Positions 20,404-32,984 of a stretch of 64,000 bases of DNA are shown here, piece by piece. Every line of letters begins with the position of its first letter. Positions within the stretch are counted from its first letter, which is position 1. Source of the DNA: Sindora glabra (taxonomy: Eukaryota; Streptophyta; Magnoliopsida; Fabales; Fabaceae); the NCBI GenBank assembly GCA_020226215.1, contig CM035233.1, positions 25,423,150-25,487,149 on the forward strand, in the 5' to 3' direction. The notes under the pieces were generated by a model. It was not told the origin of the DNA. It did not search any database and saw nothing but the letters and a program-made list of their open reading frames with translations. The position numbers and the translations under genes are program-made.

Positions 20404-22644
20404 GGAATAGTGAGCAAACAAAAATGTTGAACAAAAAATAAATTAGAAGATGACCGAAAATCGGTGAACTAAGAATGGATTAGAAGACAAGAATTTTGAA
20501 TTTATCTTCTCAATGTTTCAAGTTTGATTCTTTTCCCTAAGATAATATACATATACATATACATCTATATATATATATATATATTAGGACATTGCAATGT
20601 TACCCTGTTTGCTTCAATGTCTTAAAAAAAACAAAAACAAAAACAAAAAAAGACAAATGAGCAACCGCAATTTTTCAGCCATTAATTTAATTTTCTAGCA
20701 ATTTGTTGTTAATTGGCTTAATTCTATCTATGATGGTGCCATAGAAGTTGATGACAATAAACATGGAAGAAGAAGAAAGCGGTACCTAACTTCGAACCAT
20801 CACTGAAGTAGAAACATATGTGCTCACTTGCCATGTTTCTTTACCACCATTTGGAGGTATTGACAAAATGAGATATTAACAGACAACAAGGGATAGAGAT
20901 CAGCGGAGGGCGATAGACGGAGATTGGATGCGATCAAGGGAGATTCTATCGACGGACTGTGCAAGACCCCTTTTCTTCAAAGATGTGATCTTTGTTGTCC
21001 CAGTATGTTTTGATGGGTAAATATTTTTAATGATAGTTACAATAACAATAAATAAAAATTGTCATTGAAAATTAATATTTTGTGGTCTTCTTTAGTATAC
21101 CTAGATTATTGCAAATTTTATATAATTTTTTTATAAAATTTAATGTATTTTACCTAATTTTTTTTAAGATCACATAACAGCTTTTTGAACTTTTATATTG
21201 TAAGGTCACCGTTTCATATTACAAAATTTATGAATAAAATAACAAGATTTTATGTAAAAGTTATAAATTTTATGTGAACGGTTACACTCTATATTTTATA
21301 AAAAAATTATATTATGTAAAAGTTATATGAAAATGTTGCAAAATTTTATAAAAAATTATGAATTTTATGAAACTTTCTCATAAAATTGATAAAAAAAATT
21401 ATCTTAGTATAACTTTTTTTTTAAACGTTGTATTCAAACAAGCCCCATTTAATATTTTTTGTGACAATAAAATAGCTTTATCACTATGTTGATGGTTCAA
21501 TGACGATAGTGATGTATTATCACCTAAACATTACCTTTAATGACAATAATCACTTGTTGCTGAAATTTTGACACTAAAAACTAAATTTCCTATCGGGTTT
21601 CATGCTAATTATTGCTAATTTGGAGTCTTATTTGACATAGATTTTCAATAATAAGAACTTACTCCTCAAATAAGTATTTATATTGTCCCAAATTGGGTAA
21701 AGTAAAAATATTTTTGAGTGTTTGAGATATTGGAATGCCTAATTTTGTAAATTTGAAATTATAATAATACTTCTATTTATTTTCCAAAATTATAGATTTT
21801 CTTTGGCATTACATAGTATGTGAACTTTGGTATTACTGTGCTGCCCAATTATTTTGAGAAGAGAATATTTTCTAAAAAATAACGCTAGGATGCAATATAT
21901 TTTTTCAGATTATCACTCTTCTAAACCAACATTTTCCACTAAAAAAAAATTCACAATTCTAAGAATTTTCTTCGATTGCACTTTTCAAACAGCTATATTA
22001 ACATATATATAATATGCATTAAAAATATCAAAATTGCTAAATGGGATCTCCTTGTTAATCTTTCTTCCAGTTTCTTAAAATAAATTTGAGCCACATATCG
22101 TGTAAGCGTGTACTGTTCATCCTTCTGTCCCATTCTTAGAGCTAAACTTTACCTGCAATCAGCAGAGTCCTAAAATGAAATTGTAATCTTACCTAGCACC
22201 CAAAAATTATAAAACAAAAATAAAAATTTGACAAAACTAATAATTTTGACCTTGAAACGAGTAAAATAATATCTAAATTATATAAAATTATAGATTTGTT
22301 TTTAATAGTCCTTATCTGTATAAATTTATATAGATAATGTTATCCTTAAATAATATAATTAATGTATGAAATTAAACGTACAAACTTTTATTTAGATAGA
22401 CATTAAATTGAAACTTCATGTAATATAGAAATTATTTTATCAATACTTTATAATTTTATGGATGAAATTAATAATTTTATCTAAAAACTTCTATCAACAT
22501 CCTGCCATATATTTAATTAACACTATTTCAAATCAGTGAGTGAATTATTTAATTTTTTTGGTACATTAATCACAAGCAAGTTTGGACTTATTACTCTACT
22601 CGATTCCTTCACCGTTAGTATATACTAAAAATTCAATATTACTT

Positions 22645-22688
<44 letters not shown>

Positions 22689-23379
22689 ATCAAATGTATT
22701 ATTTTTCTAATTCAACAACATATTTTTTTTGAAAACAACAGAAAGATAGCTGATTTCTTATAAGATAAAATTGCCGAATTAAAAAAAATAATACTTCACA
22801 ATATTTATATGTAAGTAATAATGAGCTTTTAGTGTTAATGTAACACTAGAAATTCTTTTGCCCAACCTAATGACTTAAATGAATAATTAAATTGGTACTT
22901 AAAAAGATATTTTAACATTAATTAATAATTATGTATTAGTTTATAAAATTGTATATCAGTTTAATAGTATATCGCTAAATTTCTCATGAATGTGCCTTTT
23001 TTACTCAATATCCTAACTTAGCCTAATTTGCAAATAATTGTTATTTAAAATGTTAATAAAATCTAATTTTAAAGTTAATAGAAATTGTAGTTAATTGATA
23101 AATGGGCATCATAATTAATTAAATTTAATCAAATGAAGAATTGATGCTTCAATGATTTCAAATAAATAATCACTCGTAACCACTTCTTATAATATTTAAC
23201 TTTTCTTCGAAAAAAATTTATTTTTTTCTTTTTGTAACTAAACCGGGCCAAATCCAAAAAAAAAATGAGAAACTACAAACAGAATCGACAAAGGGCAGAA
23301 ATCTCCACAATGTTATTTAAAAGCAAAACATTAAATCCAGCAGGCGGCTGATAGGAAGACATGAAGATTAAGGTCTTTG
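20202..23379. other. AT-rich intergenic DNA without recognisable genes
   Basis: No coding signal; the 61-codon frame at 21,827 looks like chance. Short AT tracts occur at about 20,563-20,584 and 22,649-22,686, and A4C repeats at 20,625-20,650. Stretches at 21,030-21,070 and 21,490-21,590 contain opposed phrases such as TGACAATAATCAC and ATTGTCAT, perhaps a decayed TIR element, not provable by eye. Confidence 0.6.
20317..20402. repeat. (AAT)n followed by (ATT)n: near-perfect palindrome
   Basis: About 15 AAT units switch to about 14 ATT units at 20,360, so one half is the reverse complement of the other. Confidence 0.95.
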
Positions 23380-24400
23380 TTAAGGTTGTAAATGGCTAGT
23401 TAGTCCGCCTACTATATGTATGTTGAATAATCATCTATCATTCCCTGTTGAGAAAATCCTCACACACAGAAATCAAAAATCGATATTTAATTGGACCTCG
23501 GCATATACCCTTTAAAATATTAACCACTAGCAAAGAATCAATTTTCAGGATAATAATCTTATAATTACATTGCCACGCCAATAACAGATGATAATAAGCT
23601 CCCCAAATCTCAGTTGCAAGAAGGAAACAAGTCCCCGCATTACGGGTGAAACAAACTCTCCAATTTCCATCTTCACTTTTAATATACCGAGCCCCGGTAT
23701 AAGGTTTTGGAACCCAGGAGCAAAGATATATTTACTGTGCCTGCACCAAATCCACCATAATGCACAATTCCACGTAAGAGCCCAATCAACGCCTTCGTCA
23801 ACACCCACTTGTTCTTTCATATTGAAAACAAGCCAGTTTGTGGACTGCAACATATAGGACTTGACAAGTCTGCCAGGATGAACCAGTGCACACCAAATGT
23901 AACGAGCAGAACTACAATCCCATTTTGCATGCATTTTATCTTCCAAGTGAGTGAGGCGTGGACTACACGTTGCAGACCCAAGCCCCATCTGGTGTCTCTT
24001 CATATTAGTGAACACACCTCCTTGCAGACATCGCCATATAAACAGCTTACAATGCTCTGGGATTTTCAACCTCTAAAGCAGCTTCCATACTTGTTGCTCA
24101 TCAGTGGAAGAAGACGCCGGATGACGACAGGCAGATTTTACAGAAAAGCTGGCATCATAGGACCTTTTCCAAACTATAGCATCATCAGGAAAACTGTTGT
24201 GGGGAGGAGGCATGGCCACAATGCGCAACACGTATTCAGAAGGAAGCCATTGAGAGAGCAAACCAAGACTCCAATGACCATCTTCATCAACGAACTATGT
24301 AATTTTGGAGCTTAACATATCCTCTGCCATATATACTTTGAATGGCAACCGGACTAGGACATCCATCCTGTTGGAGGAACAATTGTGGAGCGAGAGTTAG
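23380..24400 (-). pseudogene. LINE ORF2 3' end: zf-RVT and RNase H-like region
   Basis: The minus strand carries the C-terminal part of a plant non-LTR retrotransposon ORF2. 24,073-24,261 gives WLPSEYVLRIVAMPPPHNSF and IVWKRSYDASFSVKSACR. 23,545-24,069 gives the zf-RVT region: KIPEHCKLFIWRCLQGGVFT, MHAKWDCSSARYIW. It is followed by an RNase H-like stretch (FVSPVMRGLVSF…LRFGELIIICYWRGNVII). Broken frames to about 23,380 give DSLLVVNILKGYMP and a decayed HTY-R-N motif. The RT and endonuclease domains are absent, which fits 5' truncation or erosion. No poly(A) tail is clear. Composition is less AT-rich than the surroundings. Confidence 0.75.
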
Positions 24401-24552
24401 AATTTCTGAAGTATAACACTTTCCTTCAAAGAAATATTCACCCCACTTAAATGGAAAATATTATGTAAATTAATATGAAGATACAATAAAAATTTAAAAA
24501 ACCATTAAAAGTAAAATAGAAAATTTTCTCTATATTTTTTTATGGGGGAATT

Positions 24553-24646
24553 CTAAGGTACTCATGTGGTACCAAACCCATGCTGAGTCCGATAGCTCTC
24601 AATGCTACCACCTCAACATGGGTTTGGTACCACATGGATGCCTTAG
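24553..24646. repeat. Imperfect hairpin, about 35 bp arms
   Basis: The left arm (24,553-24,587, core GTGGTACCAAACCCATG) and right arm (24,611-24,646, core CATGGGTTTGGTACCAC) pair with about four mismatches across a 23-base loop. The ends are CTAAGG and CCTTAG. Either a tiny fold-back MITE or the stem of a transcribed hairpin RNA. Confidence 0.85.
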
Positions 24647-25213
24647 CATGTATCTTTTTTTATGAAATAATTTTTTATTGGTAATAAATGTCTTATAGAT
24701 AAAATAAAAATAAATAGACAAGAAAAAATATATCTCAAATATCTTGTATTTAATATTTTAGAAATATGAAACTTTGAAGTATTTAAAGAAGTCGAAAGTT
24801 TTCATCTAATAAACATACGTCTTGAAGTTGGAAAGGCACAATTTTTTATTGAAGAAACAATGCTATTAAACTCTGAAAAAACACGAAATTTCATGTGTAA
24901 AGGTGATAAATTTTCAATAGAAAAAACATAATTTTATAATTTTCAAAAATACATTTATTCATTTCACATGGCAAAATTATTAATTTTTAAAAATAATAAT
25001 TTATTATCTTCCTAAACAAACACCAACAGATCCTCCGGCATCCAGCAATCAGTCTAAAAATTATCTGACAGTCCATTGAAAACTGTTTAGCTAAAGCCCT
25101 GAGAGTCTCCGGCCGAATCTTTGCCAAATGTTTCCATAAAAAAGAATCTTGAGTTACAAACCACTGTCATTAAAAACAGCCGACAGTGTAAAATCCATTT
25201 TTTAAAAAAGAAA
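24647..25213. other. Intergenic, one coding-like scrap
   Basis: Mostly AT-rich. On the minus strand about 25,165-25,060 reads DSFLWKHLAKIRPETLRALA without a stop, which looks protein-like but matches nothing I can name. Confidence 0.4.
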
Positions 25214-25391
25214 TTAGTTTAAATTTAATCCATTATCAATATAAAATATTTTATACTATTAATTAATAAGAAAAAATACATCATTAAAAAGTAATAATAA
25301 TTAAAAAATTTTAATAATTTTTATTGGCATATAAATACATGAGTATATGATAGAACAAAACTCATTTAGACAATAAATCAGATTTAAATTC
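25214..25391. mobile_element. MITE, family 1, copy 1 (about 180 bp)
   Basis: Ends are inverted copies: TTTAAATTTAATCCATTATC at the left, and the reverse complement of the right end reads GAATTTAAATCTGATTTATT. Related to 25,433-25,626 and 49,413-49,601. Confidence 0.5.
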
Positions 25392-25432
25392 AAAAACATT
25401 ATTAAATATATGTCACTATAATAATATAAATA

Positions 25433-25626
25433 GGATTAAATTTAATTTATTGTCAGTGTAAATTATCCTTGCACTATCATTTAACTATGTGTTATTATCT
25501 TAATAAAAAATTATTAAAATTATTTTACTGTAGTCATAATTTCTTAACTACTTTTATTTTTTTAAGAATATTTTTTTCATATTTACTAATAATATAAAAT
25601 ATTTTACATCATTGACAGATTTAGTC
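25433..25626. mobile_element. MITE, family 1, copy 2 (about 195 bp)
   Basis: The left end GATTAAATTTAATTTATTGT pairs with the right end, whose reverse complement starts GACTAAATCTGTCAATGATG. Size and ends match the other copies. Confidence 0.5.
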
Positions 25627-25686
25627 TTATATAAATATATGAAATATCCTTGGATTGAAAGGAAAATGATGCAAAAATGTCTTTTA

Positions 25687-25966
25687 GGCTCTATTTGTTT
25701 CATTTCATTGGAAAGTATTTTCTATGAGAAAATATCATTTGCATATATAGTAATGAAGGAGGTGATATGCCACTTATATTAATAACTAAAAAAATTGATA
25801 CTTAGAAGTTTAGAAATGGAGGAAAATAAATTCCTTTTTGAAATAAGGAAGTTACTTTCCTCAAGCTCTGTATATTTAATGTTAAAAAAATAAAACACTT
25901 TCTTCTATTTTAACATTTCATAACTATATTATGTGAAAAATACTTTCCAATGAAACAAACGAAATC
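25687..25966. mobile_element. MITE, family 2, copy 1, with TTA target duplication
   Basis: 280 bp. Left end GGCTCTATTTGTTTCATTTC and right end (reverse complement) GATTTCGTTTGTTTCATTGG, both leading into GGAAAGTATTTT. TTA at 25,684-25,686 and 25,967-25,969. TTA/TAA duplications are typical of Tourist-like PIF/Harbinger MITEs. Confidence 0.75.
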
Positions 25967-25969
25967 TTA

Positions 25970-27709
25970 ATATTGGTTTACTAGGATGTCACCCATGCGT
26001 CGCATATAAAAAAAATTAATTCAATACTATATAACATTATAAATATATATTAATTATTTAAAACAAACATGATTATAATAATGTAATTATCAATTAATTA
26101 ATATTTTATCAATTAATTAACATTAAAACAATATAACAAAGCATCATAGATGACTAAAATGGTTGTTTTTGATAGCAAATTATGAAATAAGATATACAAT
26201 GAGGTTGCTCATGTTAAGTCTTTATATTGTAAGCTATGCATTTATAACAATACTTTACATATATTATATTGATACTTATCTGTTATTCTTAAGCAGATAG
26301 TTCCATATTCCTTTGAAAATGACAAAAAAAGAAGAGAATTTGAATATCACATTTTTTAGATTTACAATAAAAAATTGAATGATAATATATTATTATTTAA
26401 TAAAAGGATCAGTACATTGTTGATATTTATTTATTTTTTATTTTTAAAATATAAAATATATAATCAATCTTATAATTGAAAGGAAAAACACAAATAAAGT
26501 TTTTTTTAAGCTAATTCTCGATACATGAATCAAACTCTTCTAAGATGTAAAATATACTTTAAAGATTATAATAGATGATTATAATTGTTGATGAAAAAAA
26601 ATCAAAGAATGAGACAATTACAAATTAGAAAGATGACTTATTATTTATCAAATTCTCAACCTTTGATTTCTTTTAATTAATAATGGTAATTATCCACTTT
26701 ACTCTTTACTCTCTACCTAATTCTTAATTTACTATCAAGAATGCAATAATTAAGCATACATATTGAATGACTTATTGATACAATAGATGTAAAATTTTAT
26801 TTAAATATTTATGTATTATACTTTACTTATAAAATATTAAAAAATTTGGTAATAAATTTAAATTGATGTATATTTTACTTATTATAATTTAATATTATTT
26901 TTATTCTCTAATGCAAGAAGACATATTAAAAAGATAAAAAGGATAAAACATGATTAATAAATTATAATTTAGTATATGAGAAGATATAATTTTCATACAA
27001 CAATTATTATAATATAATTTGTATAGATTATTATTATTTTTTAGTTGCACTTGTTATATTGAGTTACAACTTTTAAGAAATATACATTTATTTGTCTATA
27101 TAAGAATCAAGTACAATCCCTAAATACTAAAAAAAGAAGAAGAAGAAAACTATAGTTCCTAAAATAATGTCAATAAATCAAAAAATTGCTAAGCTTTTTA
27201 TAGAATAAATATTATAATAAAATTATATATAATTTTAATTATTAAATTTCCTATAATGCTTTTTAGTGAGAACAAAAAATAATAAAATAGTAATATAGGC
27301 AATAAGAAAATGTATAACAAGCACCCTAAGTACAACTTTGATCACAAATCTAAATGATAAAAACTCTAATAATCATTCATATTAAATAAATCTTTTAATT
27401 CTCACCAACCATATCAAGACCTTTTAAAATTTTAAAATAAAAATATTAATTAATTTTAGTTATCCAAAATTACTTAAAATATTAACCTATGACTTTAATA
27501 TATATTTAAACAAAATGCTCATAGATTAAACAGTATTATTTTGACATTTAACCTCTCAAATTGTTAGTAAATTAAATATAATTTTAGTAAAAAAAAAACT
27601 AAAATATAATAAAAAATATAATTTATTTATTATTGGTAAAAGATTATCACTAATATACCTCAGCGAATATGTAAAAATTGAAATTTTACATATTAGTAAA
27701 TTTAATTTG
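25970..27709. other. AT-rich intergenic DNA
   Basis: No gene seen. The frame at 27,556-27,750 is Ile/Phe/Leu-rich noise. GTCACCCATGCGTCGCAT at about 25,988 is a less AT-rich patch of a kind often seen in plant transposon ends. Confidence 0.6.
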
Positions 27710-28180
27710 CAAAAATTATACATTTCAATTGTGGATCCTAATATAGCCAAATAAAATTAAGTGAACACCTCATATGATACAATTACTTTTTAAAGGAAGA
27801 TGTCTTAGTTAGAGGGATAGCTCAAAGGAAAAAAATTGGATTTTTTTCAAAAATTATATTAAATTTATATGAGAATTGATTTTATATACAAACTAATCAA
27901 TATTGTAGAATTGATTCTACATACTTCAAAATGTTTCATTGTAGCAAAAATTACACATATGAATTGCGGATCCAATATAGCCAAATAAAATTAAGTGGAT
28001 ATCTCATATGATACAATTAATTTTCAAAGAAAGATGTCCTAGTTAGAGGGATAACTCAAAGAAAAAAGATTGGATTTTTTCAAAAATCATACTAAATTTA
28101 CATAAGATTTAATTCAATGTACAAACTAATCAACATTGTAGAATTGATTCTATGTACTTCAAAATATTTTACTATAGCAA
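27710..28180. repeat. Tandem duplication, 235 bp x 2
   Basis: CAAAAATTATACAT at 27,710 and CAAAAATTACACAT at 27,945 begin units sharing ATATAGCCAAATAAAATTAA, AGTTAGAGGGATA and GTAGAATTGATTCTA, with roughly 15% divergence by eye. Confidence 0.85.
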
Positions 28181-28380
28181 AGTCTCTTAACTTCTACCAT
28201 CAATGGTCGTAGAGAAATTTCTTAAATGAAAACACACAAATCTATTAACAAAACAAAAAAATAAAGTGAGAGAGGTATTAATAAAAATCAACTTCAAATA
28301 TCGCAAGGCTTAAAAAATAGGTTTTTCCAAAATGAAATAAATTAAGTATTAACTATGAAAGATAAAAATATTAAAAAAAA
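28181..28380. other. Spacer between two tandem duplications
   Basis: A-rich, nothing recognised. Confidence 0.5.
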
Positions 28381-28790
28381 TTGAAACCAAATGCTCACAT
28401 ATGCATAATTCTAGGACAAAGATATCAGACTAAAAAAATCCATTCAATTTTCTGTAGCAAACATTGCAAGGAATCTTGAAACAAAACTGAAAAAGAAAAG
28501 GAGAAAAAGAGAAAAATAAACTAAAAATCTTTAAAAAAATTCTATGAAAAAATAAAAAGGAAAAATATGAGATGATATTTCAAAAAAAATTGAAATGCTT
28601 ATTTATGCATGATTCTAAAGATGATTATATGATACTAAAAAAATCCATTTAACCTTCCATGGTAATGTTGTAAAAAATCTTGAAGTAAAACTAAAAAAGA
28701 AGAAAAGAAAAATAAAGTGAGAATTTCTAGACAAATTTCATGAAAAAATAAAAAATAAAAATTATAAGATTGTACTTCAAAATAAAAAAC
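28381..28790. repeat. Tandem duplication, about 205 bp x 2
   Basis: Units begin near 28,381 and 28,588. They share AAAAAAATCCATTYAA, CAAGGAATCTTGAA or the matching AAAAATCTTGAAGT, and ATGAAAAAATAAAAA. Confidence 0.7.
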
Positions 28791-29852
28791 CAAAAAAGAG
28801 GTAAGGAAGAAAAAAATAATAAAATTTTTTGGAGCGATTAAGTAGTTAAAAATAAAACATATAGAAGGTGATGTCATAAAAAGAAATTTAAGAAAGGAAA
28901 CAAATTACTACTTTATTAATCCATATTAGTAATTGATTTTGAATTTGAAATTGAAATGAAAGATGACTTTCATGATTTCATAAAATAACATTTTTCAATA
29001 TTAGTCATTAATTTTAAATTCAGATATTAACTTTGAATTTATCTTTTTCTAAGATAATTCATCAATTCAAAATTAAAAATAAAATTATTTTAATGTAAAA
29101 TGATGCTAAGATTCAAATTCAAATTTTTATTAAGAATTAATTTAATATTGAAAAGATAAATGAAATAAGTAATTAGTAACTTTGCATTTATTATTGATTG
29201 TTGGTGGCTAATAAATATAAGAAAAATATTTTTATATTTCATAATTTATCTTTCAAGTAGAAAAGAAATGATAAATTGACTTTTTATTAAAAAGAAATAA
29301 TAAATTGACATGTGATAAATTATGAAAATAACACTTGTTATAATAGAAAATAAGAAATATCACAACTAATGTATAATATAGAGAAATATGGATATGTATT
29401 TCTAAAAGTTTCATATTTTTTACCCACTATTATGTAAATTAATCTTATCCTATTATTTATTTATATATTATTATATCAATACTATAAAAAAATTTACTAT
29501 TGCTAAAAAATTTAGTTAATATTATTTTTTAACAAAGTATCATTTTCTTATTTATTAATAGCGTAAAAAATTTTATGTCAACAAGGAAACAAATTTAAAC
29601 TCTTTATATTATCACAACTTTTTTATTAAAGAATATTAAAAATAAAAATTTTCCAAAAAATTATTTTCATGCAATTTTTTTAATAATAAAGTTGTAATAT
29701 TTTGTATATTTGTTATTCTTAAAAATTATACACAATTATAAGTTTTTTAAAAAAAATCATAACATCTTATGTAAAAAATTATAAGTTTTATGATTTAACT
29801 TTTTTTTAAAAAAAACTCATCTTTCTTGACCATTAGAATGAAATTAATATAT
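28791..29852. other. AT-rich intergenic DNA
   Basis: No gene or structured repeat seen. Confidence 0.6.
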
Positions 29853-29855
29853 TTA

Positions 29856-30381
29856 GACCTCATTTAACATACTATATAATATAATATAAAGATTATTAGA
29901 TAGTATAGCATAATATTATATATGATAAGGTAATATACTATACAACATTCTTTAACAATATAAGATAACGATTTATATAAAAATTATCGTGTCTTGTGTT
30001 TGTTATCATGTTTTATAAGCATGTATAGGTTTAAAAAATAAATAATCTAATGAAAAAATATATTTACATATATGAGAAAGGAGAGAAAGATAAGAAGATT
30101 TTTTTTTTTATAAATGAGAGAAATCACTTTTTTTATAAAATAGGGAGGTAAGGATATAAAAGAGATTTTTTTAAAATTTTAATAATTTAGTATTTATCTT
30201 AATATTATATTATTAGCCTTTATCCCCTTTTCCAAGGACCGGATAACTTTATACTAGATATATAAAAAAAGACTTTTGGATAAGGTATATAATCTATTTA
30301 AAATTTCTAAATATCATATAAGTTCTAATTATATAATCTATTATATCCTATTAAGTTTTATATAGTATGTCAAACGAGGCC
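29856..30381. mobile_element. Tourist/PIF-Harbinger-like nonautonomous element, 526 bp
   Basis: 24 bp terminal inverted repeats: GACCTCATTTAACATACTAT at the left and, reversed, GGCCTCGTTTGACATACTAT at the right (21 of 24 match). TTA duplicated at 29,853-29,855 and 30,382-30,384. No transposase coding inside. Confidence 0.8.
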
Positions 30382-30384
30382 TTA

Positions 30385-32984
30385 TTCATATATAAATAAT
30401 CTAATTCTATAAATTAACAAATCATTTACTCAGGTAAAGTTTGAATAGAAACAAAATTAAAAAATTGATTAGTGTTTAGTTCACTTGTAGTAAAATCTAT
30501 TACTCTTACATCCCTTAAATAAATTCTTCCATTTAAATCCTTTCCTCTTCCAAAGGTATCAAGGTATTAGATTATATTACTCTTACATTACCACCAAAGT
30601 CATTACCTTTGCTATTGTCATAACTTTACCATCGCTACCTCTACCATCATTGTCACACACACCTACAACCAACACCACCATTATTGTCACCAATATTGTT
30701 GCCATTGCCACAAGCCAACCTAAGGCACATGACTAATATAAGAAGTTAATGTAAGCAACAATCTACAAGCTTTGCTTAAGTAGTCAATGCAATATTTTAT
30801 ATGTTATAATATAATTTCCTTTAAAAGAAAATCTAAAATTAGATTGAGGTATGGATGATTTACCAATCTACCATGCAATAATTTAAAATCATGAAAAATC
30901 TTAGTTTGTTGCCATACAAGTAAAGTGGATATTTAATCTAATTATCACAGTACTTACCTTAATGCCATAGAATTCCCTTGAGTTAGTCCACATTTGATCG
31001 AATTAGTCATAGTTAAGTAACTAAGAGGATGACTTCCTATTAAAAGGAAAAGAAGGATAAAAGGATAAGTTTCTTTGAAAATCAGTGAGTAGCTAAACAA
31101 TTTAAGAATGAAAATTTAAGATTACAATTACATAAAGCTTATAGCTAAATTTGAAGGAAACTAAGTTCTATAAGCAAAAGAAGCATATTTACATACCTTT
31201 GTTATAAAAAGAACTAAAGTGCACGAGGAAGAATGGCTCTACCCAATAGAATGATCATGGTAAGCATTAAAAAATTAATACCATATCAGGATCATATTGC
31301 AGTTTTTTGCATCATTTATTTCACTAGACGATTCAATCATGAGGCCAATATAAAGGACTTAATCAAACAAAGGTAAATTTAAATCTTTTTACAATTCTTT
31401 TCGTTCTTATCCTTTAGTAGTCCAACCTTGCCTCTCTAAGTTAGCCTTATTCCTTACAAGTACACACATAAATCTAGTGCAATAGTCAAGTTATAATTTA
31501 ATGTCATCTTTCCCTTTTATAGTCAAATCAACATTTCTAATAATAATGCATACAATCATTTCTCAACACAACAATACATTCTTAAAGATTTAATAATAAA
31601 TTAAGTTTCATCACCTAATTTATTACAAGGTAAAAATATGTAATATATGCACTTTTTAATGCATTCATAATGTAGCTTTACGCATTCACATGTTAAAGCA
31701 AGCTCATATTCACTAAACAAATATTTATGTTATTCCACAACCAAGTTTACAAGTTGCATCAAGTTTGCATTAGCCTAAACAATCATATTATAATTAAGCA
31801 AATTCAAGTTAAATATTTATAGGGATTATAGCTTATTTTAAAACCCTTACAAGAATAATTTTGAAACAAATAGCTCTTGGAAACAATTCAATACAAGGTG
31901 ATGGATCTTTGCTCTAACTAAATTAATTAATGAATCAATTTAGTAAATTTCAATTTAGGTTTTGTACTTGGTGAATTAATTCATTATAAGGGAGATTACT
32001 CTTTTACAAACTAAATTAATTGAAAGAAGTTCAATTTTGTTTTTATATGAAGTGAATCAAGTCATCGTTAGGAAAATTATCTCTAATGAATTGATTTAAT
32101 AATTAATTCAATTATGAACATTCATAAAATTTTCTATGTTTCTCATTTTATATTTCCCATCCAATCATAACAAATCCATTATTTTGGCAAAAACACTTCA
32201 CCAAACTATCAAATAACATAATTTTAACTTCTATCCCTCCAGATCCACTATAAATTTCACCATAAACAACATTCTAACTAAAGATTCATTTCTATCATAC
32301 AAATATGAACCTTAAGCAAACTAATAGTAAAGTATGGAAAATCAAGCTAAGATAAAGTAGAATGTTCCTCATGTCTTTTAGAAGAAGGGATCTAGAGTTG
32401 AGATTATGATGGATTAAGTCTCCAAATAATGAAGCAAAGATTTAATGTTAAAACATAGTTTCTTTTAGGTTTTTAAAACTAAATCCTTTTCATCAATCAC
32501 CCAAATTAAACTTTATACAGGGAAAGAAAGTAAAAAGAATCAAGCTATGAAGTTTTTCAAAGGTTAAAAGTGTTAGAAATCTCTTACTTCCATAAAAGAT
32601 TAATAAGGAGAAGTAATGCTCTCTTCTTGTTAGGTGCTAAGACTCTTAAAAGGGAAAATGAATGAAAAAGGAAGGATAAGGGAGTTTTATGAGGCCAAAG
32701 AGGAAAATGGTGGTTTCCTATGGGGCAAAGTAAGAAAGGTATTGTATAACTCTTCTATTTCCTCCATATACCTCATTTAATTTCCTTGTCTTATAAAACT
32801 ACAAAAAAGTATAAAAAAGGAAATAACACTAATGTCCTTTAATTCACAAGATTTCTAATGGAAATTTAATTAATTTTAATATACTCTCTAAAAGTATAGG
32901 TTTGCCCATCTAGGGGCACAATGGTCATTTAACCACTTTTCTTCACTCACTAAGTTATTTACTCATAGCTTAACAAATTCCTAG
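30385..32984. other. Intergenic DNA without a recognised gene
   Basis: AT-rich, no protein match. A CAC/CAT-rich patch lies at 30,590-30,720. Some of 30,900-32,950 has the texture of an eroded LTR or leader, but I found neither ends nor partner. Confidence 0.5.

Noticed and set aside
21000..21600. CACTA-like element
   Set aside because: Only scattered opposed TGACAAT phrases; no CACTA termini could be located.
23809..24315. 168-codon plus-strand frame
   Set aside because: Lies antisense to the LINE ORF2 fragment, whose minus-strand motifs are clear; the plus frame has no family resemblance.
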